NCBI RefSeq assembly: GCF_013407595.1
Contig: NZ_JABEKX010000001.1
Span: 1,072,522-1,136,521 of the forward strand
DNA from: Lacticaseibacillus absianus
GTDB taxonomy: Bacteria > Bacillota > Bacilli > Lactobacillales > Lactobacillaceae
Direction: 5' to 3'
Length of the DNA: 64,000 nucleotides
Program-made: the position numbers and the translations under genes
The notes under the pieces: model-generated
Told to the model about the DNA's origin: nothing
What the model saw: the letters and a program-made list of their open reading frames with translations, nothing else
Databases searched by the model: none
Shown here: positions 32,593 through 41,359 of the stretch, in pieces
Layout of the letters: each line of letters starts with the position of its first letter
Numbering within the stretch: position 1 is the first letter of the stretch

Positions 32593-32759
32593 CGCATCCC
32601 CGATGGATGTGAACCCGCGGTTCACATCCATGAGGCCGGCGCAGTTAAATGTGCAATCAACCGCCACATGGATCAACACAATCCATGTGGCCTTTCTTTT
32701 TCCGGAAAAAATGAAATGGCCAGCCACGTGGAATTGTGTCCCGTGGCTGGCCGTTTTTT
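32593..32759 (+). promoter_or_regulatory. Phenylalanine attenuator, seven-segment switch with two terminators
   Basis: Segments: 1 (32593-32599), 2 (32603-32615), 3 (32619-32632), 4 (32664-32673 CCACATGGAT), 5 (32681-32690 ATCCATGTGG), 6 (32718-32732), 7 (32742-32752). OFF pairs: 2:3 (13 bp), 4:5 (10 bp perfect, then CCTTTCTTTTT), 6:7 (11 bp perfect GGCCAGCCACG/CGTGGCTGGCC, then GTTTTTT). ON pairs: 1:2 (7 bp with one G-U), 3:4 (7 bp), 5:6 (9 bp, TCCATGTGG with CCACGTGGA at 32724-32732). Between the terminators lies TTTCCGGAAA, present also in the Tyr copy, where a U tract can pair with a following A tract. Confidence 0.74.
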
Positions 32760-32785
32760 GCTCAGTCAACCAGGAGGAAGAAATC

Positions 32786-33745
32786 ATGAAAATGCAAAAG
32801 GGACTCACCGTACTCGCCACCATCGCAATGCTCGCCAGCCTGGCCGCTTGCGGCCAACAGACGGACGCTAAAGACGGCACCGTTAAGATCGGGGTCTTGC
32901 AGTTGATTGACCAGACGGCCTTGACCGATGCGCGCAAGGGCTTCGAAGCCGAGCTCGCCAAGGCGGGCTACAAAGGGGATAAGGTCAAGATCGACTACGT
33001 CAACGCGCAAGGGGACCAGGCGAACCTGAAGACCATGAGCCAACGCCTCGCTAAGGACGGCAACGACGTCAACTTGGCGATCGCCACCCCGGCCGCCCAG
33101 GCGCTGCAGCAGGAAGACGCGAAGACGCCGATGGTCTTCACGGCTGTCACCGACCCCAAGGCCGCCGGGTTGGTCACCAACCTGAAGGCGCCCGACCGAA
33201 ACGCGACCGGTGTGGTGGACATGGTGGACATCCCGGCGCAGATCGCGTACATGCACAAGCTGTTCCCAAAGGCCAAGACGGTGGGCATGCTCTACAACGC
33301 CGCCGAGCAGAACTCCATCGTTCAGATCAAGGCGGCCGACCAAGCCGTCAAGAAGCTCGGCCTGCGTGTGGTCAAGCGCACGGTCGCGAGCACCAATGAC
33401 GTGCAGCAGGCGATGGAATCGCTGGCCAGCCAAGCTGATGTGATCTACGCGCCGACCGATAACACGGTGGCGGCAGCGATGGTGACTGTCGGCAAAGTCT
33501 CTTTGGCCAAGAAGGTGCCGGTCGTGCCAGCTGCCTCGACCATGGTCCAAGACGGTGGCGTGGCCAACATCGGCATCGACTACAAGGACCTGGGTCGCCA
33601 GACGGCCAAGCTGGCGATCAAGATCCTGAAGGGGCAGAAGGTCAACAAGCTGGCCGTTGAGACGCCGGCGAAGGTCACCGTGATCAAGAACGAGAAGATG
33701 ATGAAGGCCTTCGGGATCACCGATGCCGAGGCCGCACAGAACTGA
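32786..33745 (+). CDS. ABC substrate-binding lipoprotein, TrpX family, Phe-controlled
   Basis: The 319-residue lipoprotein (lipobox SLAAC, Cys22) is closely related over its length to the protein at 31408 (shared IGVLQLIDQTALTDARKGF, YVNAQGDQANLKTMSQRLA, LAIATPAAQAL, NDVQQAMESLA). ATG 32786 follows AGGAGGAAG. It is the first gene of an operon with permease and ATPase. The Phe leader points to phenylalanine or a phenylalanine-containing ligand. The pair appears to have arisen by duplication of leader, attenuator and gene together. Confidence 0.9.
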   Translation: MKMQKGLTVLATIAMLASLAACGQQTDAKDGTVKIGVLQLIDQTALTDARKGFEAELAKAGYKGDKVKIDYVNAQGDQANLKTMSQRLAKDGNDVNLAIATPAAQALQQEDAKTPMVFTAVTDPKAAGLVTNLKAPDRNATGVVDMVDIPAQIAYMHKLFPKAKTVGMLYNAAEQNSIVQIKAADQAVKKLGLRVVKRTVASTNDVQQAMESLASQADVIYAPTDNTVAAAMVTVGKVSLAKKVPVVPAASTMVQDGGVANIGIDYKDLGRQTAKLAIKILKGQKVNKLAVETPAKVTVIKNEKMMKAFGITDAEAAQN

Positions 33746-33776
33746 TTGTTGTCACACGATTTTTTGGAGGTAAAAG

Positions 33777-34676
33777 ATGGACATCCTGATTTCAAGCATC
33801 TCCCAAGGGCTTCTCTGGTCGGTCATGGCGATCGGCGTGTACCTGACGTTTCGGATCCTCGATATCGCCGACATGACCGCTGAAGGGAGCTTTCCGCTCG
33901 GCGCGGCGATCACCGCGCACCAGCTGGTCAGTGGGACCGGCCCGGTGCTCGCCACGCTGTACGGGGCGCTCGGTGGGGCGGTGGCCGGACTGGTTTCAGG
34001 GGTCTTACATACCAAGTTGAAGATCCCCGACCTCCTGACTGGGATCTTGACCATGACCGGGTTGTACTCCGTCAACCTGTTCGTCATGGGCCGGCCCAAC
34101 GTGTCGTTGCTGTCAGACGTCAAGACCGTTTTCACCCCTGTCGACTTCGGCGACCCGACGTTGAACGCCATCGCAGTTGGGTTAGTGGTCGCGGCGATCG
34201 TGATCGCCGGCCTCGTATACTTCTTCAACACCGAGATGGGCTTGGCTGCCCGGGCGGTGGGGGATAATCAGGCGATGAGCGCCGCCAATGGGATCAACAA
34301 CGACACGATGAAGATCGTGGTCTACATGGTCTCCAACGCCCTGATCGCTTTGTCAGGGGCCTTGATGGCGCAGACCAACGGGTTCGCGGATAGCTCGATG
34401 GGGATCGGCACGATTGTTATCGCGCTGTCTGCGATCATCATCGCCGAGATCCTGATCCGGAACCTGAGCTTCGGTTGGCGGTTGGTCACGATCATTGCCG
34501 GGGCGATCATCTACCGCTGGATCATCGCGTGGGTGCTCGATCGAGGGGTCGACCCGAATGCCTTGCGCCTGTTCTACGCGCTGATGCTCGTGCTGTTCCT
34601 CGCGCTGCCGCTGATCCGCAAGCAGTTTCAGCAGAGCATGGCGCGCCGTGAGAACCGTCGTCGGATGAACGAGTAG
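33777..34676 (+). CDS. ABC transporter permease, TrpY family
   Basis: The 299-residue membrane protein has about eight hydrophobic helices of the branched-chain amino acid/sugar permease (BPD_transp_2) type. It contains the cytoplasmic coupling segment FFNTEMGLAARAVGDNQAMSAANGI, which contacts the ATPase. It lies 31 bases after the substrate-binding gene and 10 before the ATPase gene. With them it forms a TrpXYZ-like importer for aromatic amino acids. Confidence 0.9.
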   Translation: MDILISSISQGLLWSVMAIGVYLTFRILDIADMTAEGSFPLGAAITAHQLVSGTGPVLATLYGALGGAVAGLVSGVLHTKLKIPDLLTGILTMTGLYSVNLFVMGRPNVSLLSDVKTVFTPVDFGDPTLNAIAVGLVVAAIVIAGLVYFFNTEMGLAARAVGDNQAMSAANGINNDTMKIVVYMVSNALIALSGALMAQTNGFADSSMGIGTIVIALSAIIIAEILIRNLSFGWRLVTIIAGAIIYRWIIAWVLDRGVDPNALRLFYALMLVLFLALPLIRKQFQQSMARRENRRRMNE

Positions 34677-34686
34677 GAGGTCAATC

Positions 34687-35490
34687 ATGCCAGCATTGGA
34701 AGTCAAAGCGTTGCATCAGTACTTCGAAAAAGGGACCGTCAACGAGAACCATGCCTTGAAGGGCATCGACCTGACGCTAGACCCGGGGGACTTTGTCGCG
34801 ATCATCGGCGGTAACGGGGCCGGTAAATCCACGCTGCTCAACAGCGTGGCGGGGTCGATCCCGGTCACGCACGGCCAGATCAAGATCGCCGATAAGGACG
34901 TGACCTACCAGAACGTCGCGAAGCGCGCCCGGTTGATTGCACGGGTGTTCCAGGACCCGAAGGCCGGCACCGCGCCGCGCCTGACCGTCGAGGAGAACTT
35001 GAGTCTGGCTTTGAAGCGCGGCCAGTGGCGTAACTTTTGGGCCAGCGGGGTCAAGAAGCGCGACCGTGCACTGTTTCGTGAGAAGCTGGCAAGCCTCGGC
35101 CTCGGCCTGGAGGAACGCCTGACAGCTGAGATCGGCCTGCTGTCTGGCGGTCAGCGCCAGGCGGTGACGTTGCTGATGGCAACGTTACAGGCGCCGGAGC
35201 TACTGTTGCTCGACGAGCACACCGCTGCCTTGGACCCGCAGACTAGCGCGACGGTCATGACGCTGACCGAGCAGCTCGTTGAGGCGCAGCAGATCACCAC
35301 TCTGATGATCACGCACAACATGCAAGACGCGCTGCGCTACGGCAACCGGCTGATCATGCTCGACCACGGCCGCATTGCGGTGGACATTAAGGGGCCCGAG
35401 AAAGAGGGGCTGACAGTGGCTGACCTGATGCGTCTCTTCAAGGAACAAAGCGGGCGTGAGCTCAACGATGATGCGGTCCTGCTCAGCTGA
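34687..35490 (+). CDS. ABC transporter ATPase, TrpZ family
   Basis: The 267-residue ATPase has Walker A GGNGAGKSTL near residue 41, the LSGGQRQAV signature near residue 155, Walker B LLLLDEHTAAL and the switch His in MITHNMQ. The Q-loop is VFQDPKAG. It powers the permease encoded just before. ATG 34687 follows AGGAGGTCA. Last gene of the Phe-controlled operon. Confidence 0.95.
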   Translation: MPALEVKALHQYFEKGTVNENHALKGIDLTLDPGDFVAIIGGNGAGKSTLLNSVAGSIPVTHGQIKIADKDVTYQNVAKRARLIARVFQDPKAGTAPRLTVEENLSLALKRGQWRNFWASGVKKRDRALFREKLASLGLGLEERLTAEIGLLSGGQRQAVTLLMATLQAPELLLLDEHTAALDPQTSATVMTLTEQLVEAQQITTLMITHNMQDALRYGNRLIMLDHGRIAVDIKGPEKEGLTVADLMRLFKEQSGRELNDDAVLLS

Positions 35491-35517
35491 GCGGCGCATA
35501 AAATAACGACGCGACTA

Positions 35518-35567
35518 ACAGGCGCCGGTCTCACCGCTCGAATCGAGCTGGTCAGACCGGCGCCTGT
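35518..35567. terminator. Long hairpin after aromatic transporter operon
   Basis: ACAGGCGCCGGTCT (35518-35531) pairs perfectly with AGACCGGCGCCTGT (35554-35567); the loop holds an inner GCTCG/CGAGC stem. There is no T run, so it may be an RNA-stabilising structure rather than a true terminator. Confidence 0.5.
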
Positions 35568-35702
35568 TGGGCTGCTCGGGGCTTGAATTGATGGTGGTTT
35601 GGTTAAATTTCGAGCGTCTTGCTACACAGGTTCCGCGGTATTCGCTATAATGAATGTGATATTGCGTGGGGACAATAAATATCGTATCTTGGAGGTTCGA
35701 TC

Positions 35703-37220
35703 GTGAATCAAACCAGCACAGATCTTTTTTTACAAAAAAATACGCGCGATAAACTGCGCCTCTATGAGACGATCATGCGCACCAAACAGCGCGATCTTCC
35801 GGTCACCACGCAGGTCCAGCAGACCCGTGCGCACACCGGCGCGGTCGAAGACGTCAACCTGCGCCGGATCGCGATGCTGATGGACCGCAATTATGGTACG
35901 CTCTATTACACCTACAATCAGCTGCTGGATGAGTTGCGTGAGATCGTGGGCGATCCCGATGCGGATATCCCGAAGCTCTTCAGCATCTCAGTTGGCCAGT
36001 TGCGCATGGCGATGGTCCAAAAAAGCGTGCCGTTCGCGTTTCTCCAGCACCTGATCAACGAGGACCAACCGAACTTCGAGGCGTTCGTCGATTCGGTCGA
36101 GGCCTCGCGCGTGACCTGCCTGCGTTACCTGCGGCCCGTTCGTGACTTGGCGAAGCAGCTCGGCGTGCGGATCGTGTACGAAAAAATGCGCATCTCGGGT
36201 GACGAGAATCGCATCCGGATCTTCTTGACCCTCGTCTACTGGCTGGCGACAGACGGCGCCGTGTGGCCATTCACACACTTCACCCACCGGGATGCGCTTG
36301 AGATGGTCCACCGGATCACGGCGGCCTTCGACCTCGACTACACCAGCCCGGTGATCCGTGAGGTGCTCGGCTACCACGTGACGATCAACCAGACGCGGAT
36401 CGCCCACGGGCACACGCTGACGCAGCCGGTCGACACGCTGTCGTATCCGGTCCCGAACCTATTCGACAACGACGTGCGCCTGACGCAGGCCGAGCAGTTC
36501 AGCGAATCTCAGCACCTCTATCAGCTGAACTTTCTGCTGCCGATCTATTACGCGCCCGGGGACCCGAACATCCCGCAGGTCCTGGCCACCTTCAAGCGCT
36601 ACAACCCAGCGCTGTACCAGTTCATTGAGCGCTTTATGCGCCAACTGCCGGAGGAGATCCTCGATGTTCACCGGCTGAGCGAGCCGATGGGGGAGCTGAT
36701 CCAGGCCAGTCTGCTGGCGATCGTGATGAGCGTGCTGACCTTTGGCTTCGATCTCGGGGCGGTGATTGCCTACGCGTTCAACCACCGGGTGATCGCGGCC
36801 CGACCGGATGACCGCTTGGCGATCGCGGTGCGCCAGACGGCTGAGGCCGTGCTGGTGAAAGAAGACCCGCGTGAAGTCCAGGCCTTGATGCCGGCGCTGT
36901 CGCAGGCCCTGTACGCCAACCTGCTGCAGGTGCGCCGCTTCGCGCAACCGGCTGCGAAGGTCAAGGTCGCCTTGATGCTGGAGCCGGTCACTTTAGGCTT
37001 CATCGACCTCGTGACCTTCATCGACCAGCAGCCGTTCGTTGAACTCCTGCACGATCACTTCGAATCCGCCGACCTGGTGATCAAGGATTCCTCGATGCCG
37101 CTGGATTTTGGCGAGCACCAGCCGCTGATCTTCAAGTGGAACATGAACGCCTCCAGCGACCTGTTCGGCCAGTTGTTCGGCCTACTGCACGCGCTGCAGC
37201 AGGAAAAAACCAGTCTATAA
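35703..37220 (+). CDS. Mga-like stand-alone transcription regulator
   Basis: The 505-residue protein has the size and layout of Mga/AtxA regulators. An N-terminal winged-helix pair (residues about 15-165, with VEDVNLRRIAMLMDRNYGTL and YYTYNQLLDELREIVG as the Mga HTH part) is followed by PRD-like central domains and an EIIB-like C-terminal domain (about 400-500). Mga proteins activate surface and virulence or adhesion genes in response to sugar status through PTS phosphorylation. TATAAT occurs at 35646-35651. No target gene is adjacent. Confidence 0.75.
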   Translation: MNQTSTDLFLQKNTRDKLRLYETIMRTKQRDLPVTTQVQQTRAHTGAVEDVNLRRIAMLMDRNYGTLYYTYNQLLDELREIVGDPDADIPKLFSISVGQLRMAMVQKSVPFAFLQHLINEDQPNFEAFVDSVEASRVTCLRYLRPVRDLAKQLGVRIVYEKMRISGDENRIRIFLTLVYWLATDGAVWPFTHFTHRDALEMVHRITAAFDLDYTSPVIREVLGYHVTINQTRIAHGHTLTQPVDTLSYPVPNLFDNDVRLTQAEQFSESQHLYQLNFLLPIYYAPGDPNIPQVLATFKRYNPALYQFIERFMRQLPEEILDVHRLSEPMGELIQASLLAIVMSVLTFGFDLGAVIAYAFNHRVIAARPDDRLAIAVRQTAEAVLVKEDPREVQALMPALSQALYANLLQVRRFAQPAAKVKVALMLEPVTLGFIDLVTFIDQQPFVELLHDHFESADLVIKDSSMPLDFGEHQPLIFKWNMNASSDLFGQLFGLLHALQQEKTSL

Positions 37221-37224
37221 GCGG

Positions 37225-37262
37225 ACCCGCCGCGACCAAGCGAATTGGTTGCGGCGGGTTTT
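37225..37262 (+). terminator. Terminator of Mga-like gene
   Basis: ACCCGCCGCGACCAA (37225-37239) pairs with TTGGTTGCGGCGGGT (37245-37259), 15 pairs with one G-U, followed by TTTT. Confidence 0.9.
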
Positions 37263-37304
37263 GTCGTCTTGTTAAGCTACGGGTAACGGCGGGTCAGAAA
37301 AGTT

Positions 37305-37345
37305 TTAGCACTTGCATTGACCGAGTGCTAAAAACGCCGTATAAT
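37305..37345 (+). promoter_or_regulatory. clpL promoter overlapped by CIRCE (HrcA) operator
   Basis: TTAGCACTT, nine bases, GAGTGCTAA (37305-37331) matches the CIRCE element with one changed base in the left arm. It covers the promoter TTGACC (37317-37322), a 17-base spacer and TATAAT (37340-37345). HrcA would repress clpL at normal temperature and release it on heat shock. About 120 bases of leader RNA follow before the gene. Confidence 0.92.
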
Positions 37346-37477
37346 ATATTATGTAAACAAGAAGGTCTGGTCGCGATGTGGCGCTCATCTGAATGAGGCA
37401 GTCGCGGCGCGTGTCTTTTTGTTGCCACACAGGACGCAGGCACATGGCCGCGGCCGGAACAGAGGAGGAATGACGCA

Positions 37478-39583
37478 ATGGCACGTTTTGATGATCCGTT
37501 TTTTAACACAGACATGGATGATTTTATGAATGCAATGCTTCGCCGCATGGGGGAAGGTGGCACGACCCGGTATACGATCAACGGGCGTGAAGTGACCCCT
37601 GACGAGTTGGCGCAGTACCGTGCGACCGGGCAGCTCCCTGCCGCCAATGCGCACGAGGTCCCCGTCCAGACGCCAGCGGCTAAGCAACCTGAAGGAATCC
37701 TGGCGAAGCTGGGCCGTAACCTGACCCAAGAGGCTAAGGCTGGCTTGCTCGATCCGGTGATCGGGCGCGACCACGAGATCCAAGAGACCGCGGAGATCCT
37801 CAGCCGGCGCACGAAGAACAACCCGATCCTAGTCGGTGACGCTGGGGTCGGGAAAACCGCTGTGGTGGAGGGCTTGGCCCAGGCGATCGTCGCCGGCAAT
37901 GTGCCCGAGGCGGTCAAGGACAAGCAGATCATCTCGATCGATCTGTCCGGACTGGAGGCAGGGACCCAGTATCGCGGGAGCTTCGAGCAGAACATTCAGG
38001 AGCTGATCCAGCAGGTCAAGGACGCCGGCAACGTGATCCTGTTCTTCGATGAGATCCACCAGATCCTCGGTGCGGGGGCGACCGGTGGTGAGGAATCCGG
38101 CAGCAAGGGGCTGGCCGATATCATCAAGCCAGCGTTGTCGCGCGGTGAGATCACCGTCATCGGGGCGACCACGCAAGACGAGTACCGGAACACGATCATG
38201 AAAGATGCCGCATTGGCGCGCCGGTTCAACGATGTGACGGTCAATGAACCGAGCGCTGAAGACACTGTCAAGATCCTGCAAGGGGTCCGGCACCTGTACG
38301 AGGAACACCACCACGTTCAGTTGCCGGACGCCGTGTTGCAGGCTTGCGTGGATTACGCGATCCAGTATATCCCGCAGCGCTCGCTACCGGATAAGGCGAT
38401 CGACTTGCTCGACATGACGGCCGCACACTTGGCGGCCAAGCACCCGGTTGTCGATAAAGTGGCGCTGGAACAGAGAATCGCGACGCTGACGCAGCAAAAA
38501 GACGCCGCCGCGAAAGCCGAAGACTTCGAGCAGGCGGCGACGCTCAAGCAACAGCTCGATGAGGCACAGACGGCGCTGGCCGGGGCGGACGACACTGCGA
38601 CCGCGGTGGTCGCCACACCGGATGACGTGGCACAGTCGGTGGAGCGGTTGACCGGCATCCCGGTCTCGCAGATGGGGGCAAGCGACATTGAGCGCCTCAA
38701 GACCATCGGCCAGCGACTCAAGGGCAAGGTGATCGGGCAAGACGAGGCAGTCGACATGGTCGCCCGGGCGATCCGTCGCAACCGGGCCGGCTTTGACGAA
38801 GGCAACCGACCGATCGGGAGCTTCCTGTTCGTTGGGCCGACCGGGGTCGGGAAGACGGAGCTGGCGAAGCAGCTCGCCCAAGACCTCTTCGGCGACAAGA
38901 ACGCGATCATTCGCCTCGACATGTCCGAGTACAGCGATCGCACCGCGGTGTCGAAGCTGATCGGGACCAGTGCCGGTTATGTCGGGTACGCTGACAATGG
39001 TAACACGCTGACGGAGCAGGTCCGCCGCGACCCATACGCGATCGTCTTGCTCGATGAGATCGAAAAAGCCGACCCGCAAGTCCTGACCTTGTTGTTGCAG
39101 GTAATGGATGACGGGCGCCTCACCGACGGGCAAGGCAATGTGGTCAACTTCAAGAACACCGTGATCATCGCGACCAGCAACGCCGGCTTCGGGCAGGAAG
39201 CCCTGACCGGTGACGCGGCTAAAGATCAAGACCTGATGACCCGGCTGGCGCCGTATTTCCGCCCCGAATTCTTGAACCGGTTCAACGGGATCGTTGAATT
39301 CAGCCACCTGAGTAAGGCTGACCTCGGCAAGATCGTTGACCTGATGCTCGCCGATGTCAACCGGACTTTGGCGAAGAAGGGGCTGACACTCACGGTCACC
39401 CCCGACGCGAAGGCGTGGCTGATCACCGAGGGCTACGATGAGGCGATGGGGGCACGCCCGCTTCGCCGCGTGATCGAGCAGAACATTCGCGATCAGGTGA
39501 CCGATTACTATCTCGACCACCTGGACGCCAAGGCGCTCAAGGCAGACCTGGTCGACGGCAAGATCGTGATCAGCGAAGGCTAA
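37478..39583 (+). CDS. clpL: ClpL, HSP100-family ATPase chaperone
   Basis: The 701-residue protein has the short N-terminal segment of ClpL ([20 protein letters not shown], then [13 protein letters not shown]) instead of a full Clp N-domain. Two AAA+ modules follow: the first Walker A is GDAGVGKT at residues 120-127, the second GPTGVGKT at 453-460. A short coiled-coil middle domain lies around 330-370 ([20 protein letters not shown]). ClpL disaggregates proteins and promotes heat, acid and penicillin tolerance in lactobacilli and streptococci, without ClpP. AGGAGG precedes ATG 37478. The CIRCE operator upstream shows HrcA control. Confidence 0.95.
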   Translation: MARFDDPFFNTDMDDFMNAMLRRMGEGGTTRYTINGREVTPDELAQYRATGQLPAANAHEVPVQTPAAKQPEGILAKLGRNLTQEAKAGLLDPVIGRDHEIQETAEILSRRTKNNPILVGDAGVGKTAVVEGLAQAIVAGNVPEAVKDKQIISIDLSGLEAGTQYRGSFEQNIQELIQQVKDAGNVILFFDEIHQILGAGATGGEESGSKGLADIIKPALSRGEITVIGATTQDEYRNTIMKDAALARRFNDVTVNEPSAEDTVKILQGVRHLYEEHHHVQLPDAVLQACVDYAIQYIPQRSLPDKAIDLLDMTAAHLAAKHPVVDKVALEQRIATLTQQKDAAAKAEDFEQAATLKQQLDEAQTALAGADDTATAVVATPDDVAQSVERLTGIPVSQMGASDIERLKTIGQRLKGKVIGQDEAVDMVARAIRRNRAGFDEGNRPIGSFLFVGPTGVGKTELAKQLAQDLFGDKNAIIRLDMSEYSDRTAVSKLIGTSAGYVGYADNGNTLTEQVRRDPYAIVLLDEIEKADPQVLTLLLQVMDDGRLTDGQGNVVNFKNTVIIATSNAGFGQEALTGDAAKDQDLMTRLAPYFRPEFLNRFNGIVEFSHLSKADLGKIVDLMLADVNRTLAKKGLTLTVTPDAKAWLITEGYDEAMGARPLRRVIEQNIRDQVTDYYLDHLDAKALKADLVDGKIVISEG

Positions 39584-39606
39584 CGAACCGGTCCCAATGA
39601 CACCCC

Positions 39607-39638
39607 AATAGCGCCCACGGCTAGCCGTGGGCGCTATT
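39607..39638. terminator. Bidirectional terminator after clpL
   Basis: A perfect 15-pair palindrome, AATAGCGCCCACGGC, TA, then its complement, lies between two convergent genes and ends in ATTT. Confidence 0.85.
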
Positions 39639-39651
39639 TGCATGCATCTGA

Positions 39652-40476
39652 TCAGTGCCACAAGAACCGGTTGATCGTCGTCGCGACCTTGGCGTTGAGG
39701 CGCAACATGCTGTGCTGGGCCATGGCCCCGTTGAAGGCTTTTTCCTGGTAGTGGCGCGCTTGCTTGCCGAGCAGATAGCCCAGCGAGCGGGACGAGGCGT
39801 TCAGGATCTTGCCGTCGGAGTGGGTACCGTCGTCGAGGTTGCCATAAAGGTTGAGGATGTCGACTTGATCGACGGGAAAGTGGCGGCGCAAGGCAAGGGC
39901 TTGGCGAAACGGCGGCGCCAACCAGCGTGGCCGACCGCTCGGCAGTAGCGCGTTCGGGTGCTGGCCCCGGTGGCGACCGGGAATGCCGTCGAAATTACCG
40001 GCGATCGCAGCGTATTTGTTCAGCTGCGGGAGGGTGCGGTCCTGCCCGTAGCGAAGCATATAGAACAGGACGGCGGCGTTGCCGAGCGAGTGGGCGACGA
40101 TGTTGAAACGCTTGATGTGGTAGCGCCGCTGGAGCGCGACCAGCACATTGTGCAGCCAGTTGCTGATGCGGTGGTAGCGCATGGTCCGATTGTTCTGAAA
40201 AACGATCTTGACCAGCGGCCGCCGCGTGTTGGCTGGCCAGCGGCCGCGCAGCCGCACGTGACCGTTGCGCTTGACCGTTGCCGTGATCACGGCGTGGGCC
40301 TTGTCCGCCACCTCCGCGGCGTGCATCAGGTAGTCCATGGAGTGGGGGCCCCCGAAGTGCCCGTGTAGGTACAGCGTTGCCGGGGCGCGCTCGGCCGTGG
40401 TCGCGGCGTGCACCGGTCGTGGCCCGGTGGCGATCAGGGCAAGCAGTAAGCACAGACTGAACAGGGATCGGCGCAT
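39652..40476 (-). CDS. Secreted DUF915 alpha/beta hydrolase
   Basis: The 274-residue protein has a signal peptide (MRRSLFSLCLLLALIATG, probable cleavage after VHAA). The DUF915 alpha/beta-hydrolase fold shows YLHGHFGGPHSMDYLM near the start, the nucleophile elbow VAHSLGN, and NLYGNLDDGTHSDG with the acid Asp. The catalytic His is probably near QHSMLR. Such proteins are common exported hydrolases of lactobacilli with unknown ester or lipid substrates. ATG 40476 lies seven bases after GGAGG. Confidence 0.85.
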   Translation of the reverse strand: MRRSLFSLCLLLALIATGPRPVHAATTAERAPATLYLHGHFGGPHSMDYLMHAAEVADKAHAVITATVKRNGHVRLRGRWPANTRRPLVKIVFQNNRTMRYHRISNWLHNVLVALQRRYHIKRFNIVAHSLGNAAVLFYMLRYGQDRTLPQLNKYAAIAGNFDGIPGRHRGQHPNALLPSGRPRWLAPPFRQALALRRHFPVDQVDILNLYGNLDDGTHSDGKILNASSRSLGYLLGKQARHYQEKAFNGAMAQHSMLRLNAKVATTINRFLWH

Positions 40477-40650
40477 CACAAGCCCTCCTTTCGAGTTGGG
40501 ATCATTCTACCTCATTGTAGCGAGGTTAGCGTGAATTGTCCCTCGGCCTTACGGAACTGTTCGCGCCGGTCGCGCGGTGTAATTACGCTTTTTTAATTGT
40601 TTATCGATAAAAGGCGCGGGTATACTGGAAACAAAGACGGAGGCGATCGA

Positions 40651-41118
40651 ATGAAAATACGATTATTGGGACTGAAAGCACTGCTGAGCGCGGCCGGGCT
40701 GGCGGTCACCGTCATGGTGGGCGGCCTGTCACCCTATGCACTCGGTCAACTTCGCAGTGCTCCCTGGCCAGCCTGGCTCGGACTGGTCGGGATCTGGGCG
40801 ACAACTGGCTTGTTCTACTGGGCGCTGGTCGGCGCGTGGCGCCTGCTTCGCTGTGTTGAAATGGCGCAGGCGTTCACGGTGATCGCGGTCGATCGACTCA
40901 AGCGGCTCAAGTGGGCGGTCGCCGGAATGACCGGGGCGCTGACGCTGTGCCTACCGGCGATTTATCATGTTGCCGATTCAGGGGACGCGCCGGGGGTGAT
41001 GATCATCGGGCTGGGGCTGGTCGGTCTGCCGCTGATGGTCACGTTGTTTTTGGCCGTGCTGCAGCGTCTGTGGGCGGCAGCGCTTGACTTCAAGCAAGAC
41101 AGCGACTTGACAGTGTGA
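40651..41118 (+). CDS. DUF2975-type membrane protein
   Basis: ATG 40651 follows ACGGAGG, giving 155 residues with four hydrophobic segments (ALLSAAGLAVTVMVGGLSP, WLGLVGIWATTGLFYWALVG, WAVAGMTGALTLCLPAIYH, MIIGLGLVGLPLMVTLFLAV). The layout and the directly following small XRE regulator are typical of DUF2975 membrane protein/HTH pairs. Their function is not established; control of the repressor by the membrane partner is assumed. Confidence 0.7.
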   Translation: MKIRLLGLKALLSAAGLAVTVMVGGLSPYALGQLRSAPWPAWLGLVGIWATTGLFYWALVGAWRLLRCVEMAQAFTVIAVDRLKRLKWAVAGMTGALTLCLPAIYHVADSGDAPGVMIIGLGLVGLPLMVTLFLAVLQRLWAAALDFKQDSDLTV

Positions 41119-41126
41119 GGTGGCGG

Positions 41127-41336
41127 ATGATCGAGATCACATTAGAGGCACAGCTGGCGGCGCGCGGCATGACACTGACTGAGCTCGCCGCTGCCGTGGG
41201 CGTGACAATCGCTAACCTGTCGATCCTGAAGACGGGCAAGGCCAGGGCGGTCCGCTTTTCGACCCTGGCCAAGCTCTGCGACGTGCTGGCGTGTCAACCA
41301 GGAGATCTGTTGGTGTACACCCCGGTGGACGCGTGA
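41127..41336 (+). CDS. Small XRE/Cro-type HTH regulator
   Basis: The 69-residue protein is almost entirely one helix-turn-helix (LEAQLAARGMTLTELAAAVG, VTIANLSILKTGKARAVRFS, LAKLCDVLACQPGDLL), as in YozG/YvaO-like repressors. ATG 41127 follows GAGGTGG, 9 bases after the membrane protein stop. It probably autoregulates this two-gene operon. Confidence 0.88.
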   Translation: MIEITLEAQLAARGMTLTELAAAVGVTIANLSILKTGKARAVRFSTLAKLCDVLACQPGDLLVYTPVDA

Positions 41337-41359
41337 CAGGACGCCAACCAGCTGAGACA

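Noticed and set aside
35518-35567. Sixth copy of the intergenic palindrome family
   Set aside because: It is a strong hairpin, but neither its loop nor its flanks resemble those of the five accepted copies.
38384-39661. 425-codon minus-strand frame opposite clpL
   Set aside because: It is a shadow of the GC-rich clpL codons (composition bias in position three), has no ribosome site and no recognisable domain.
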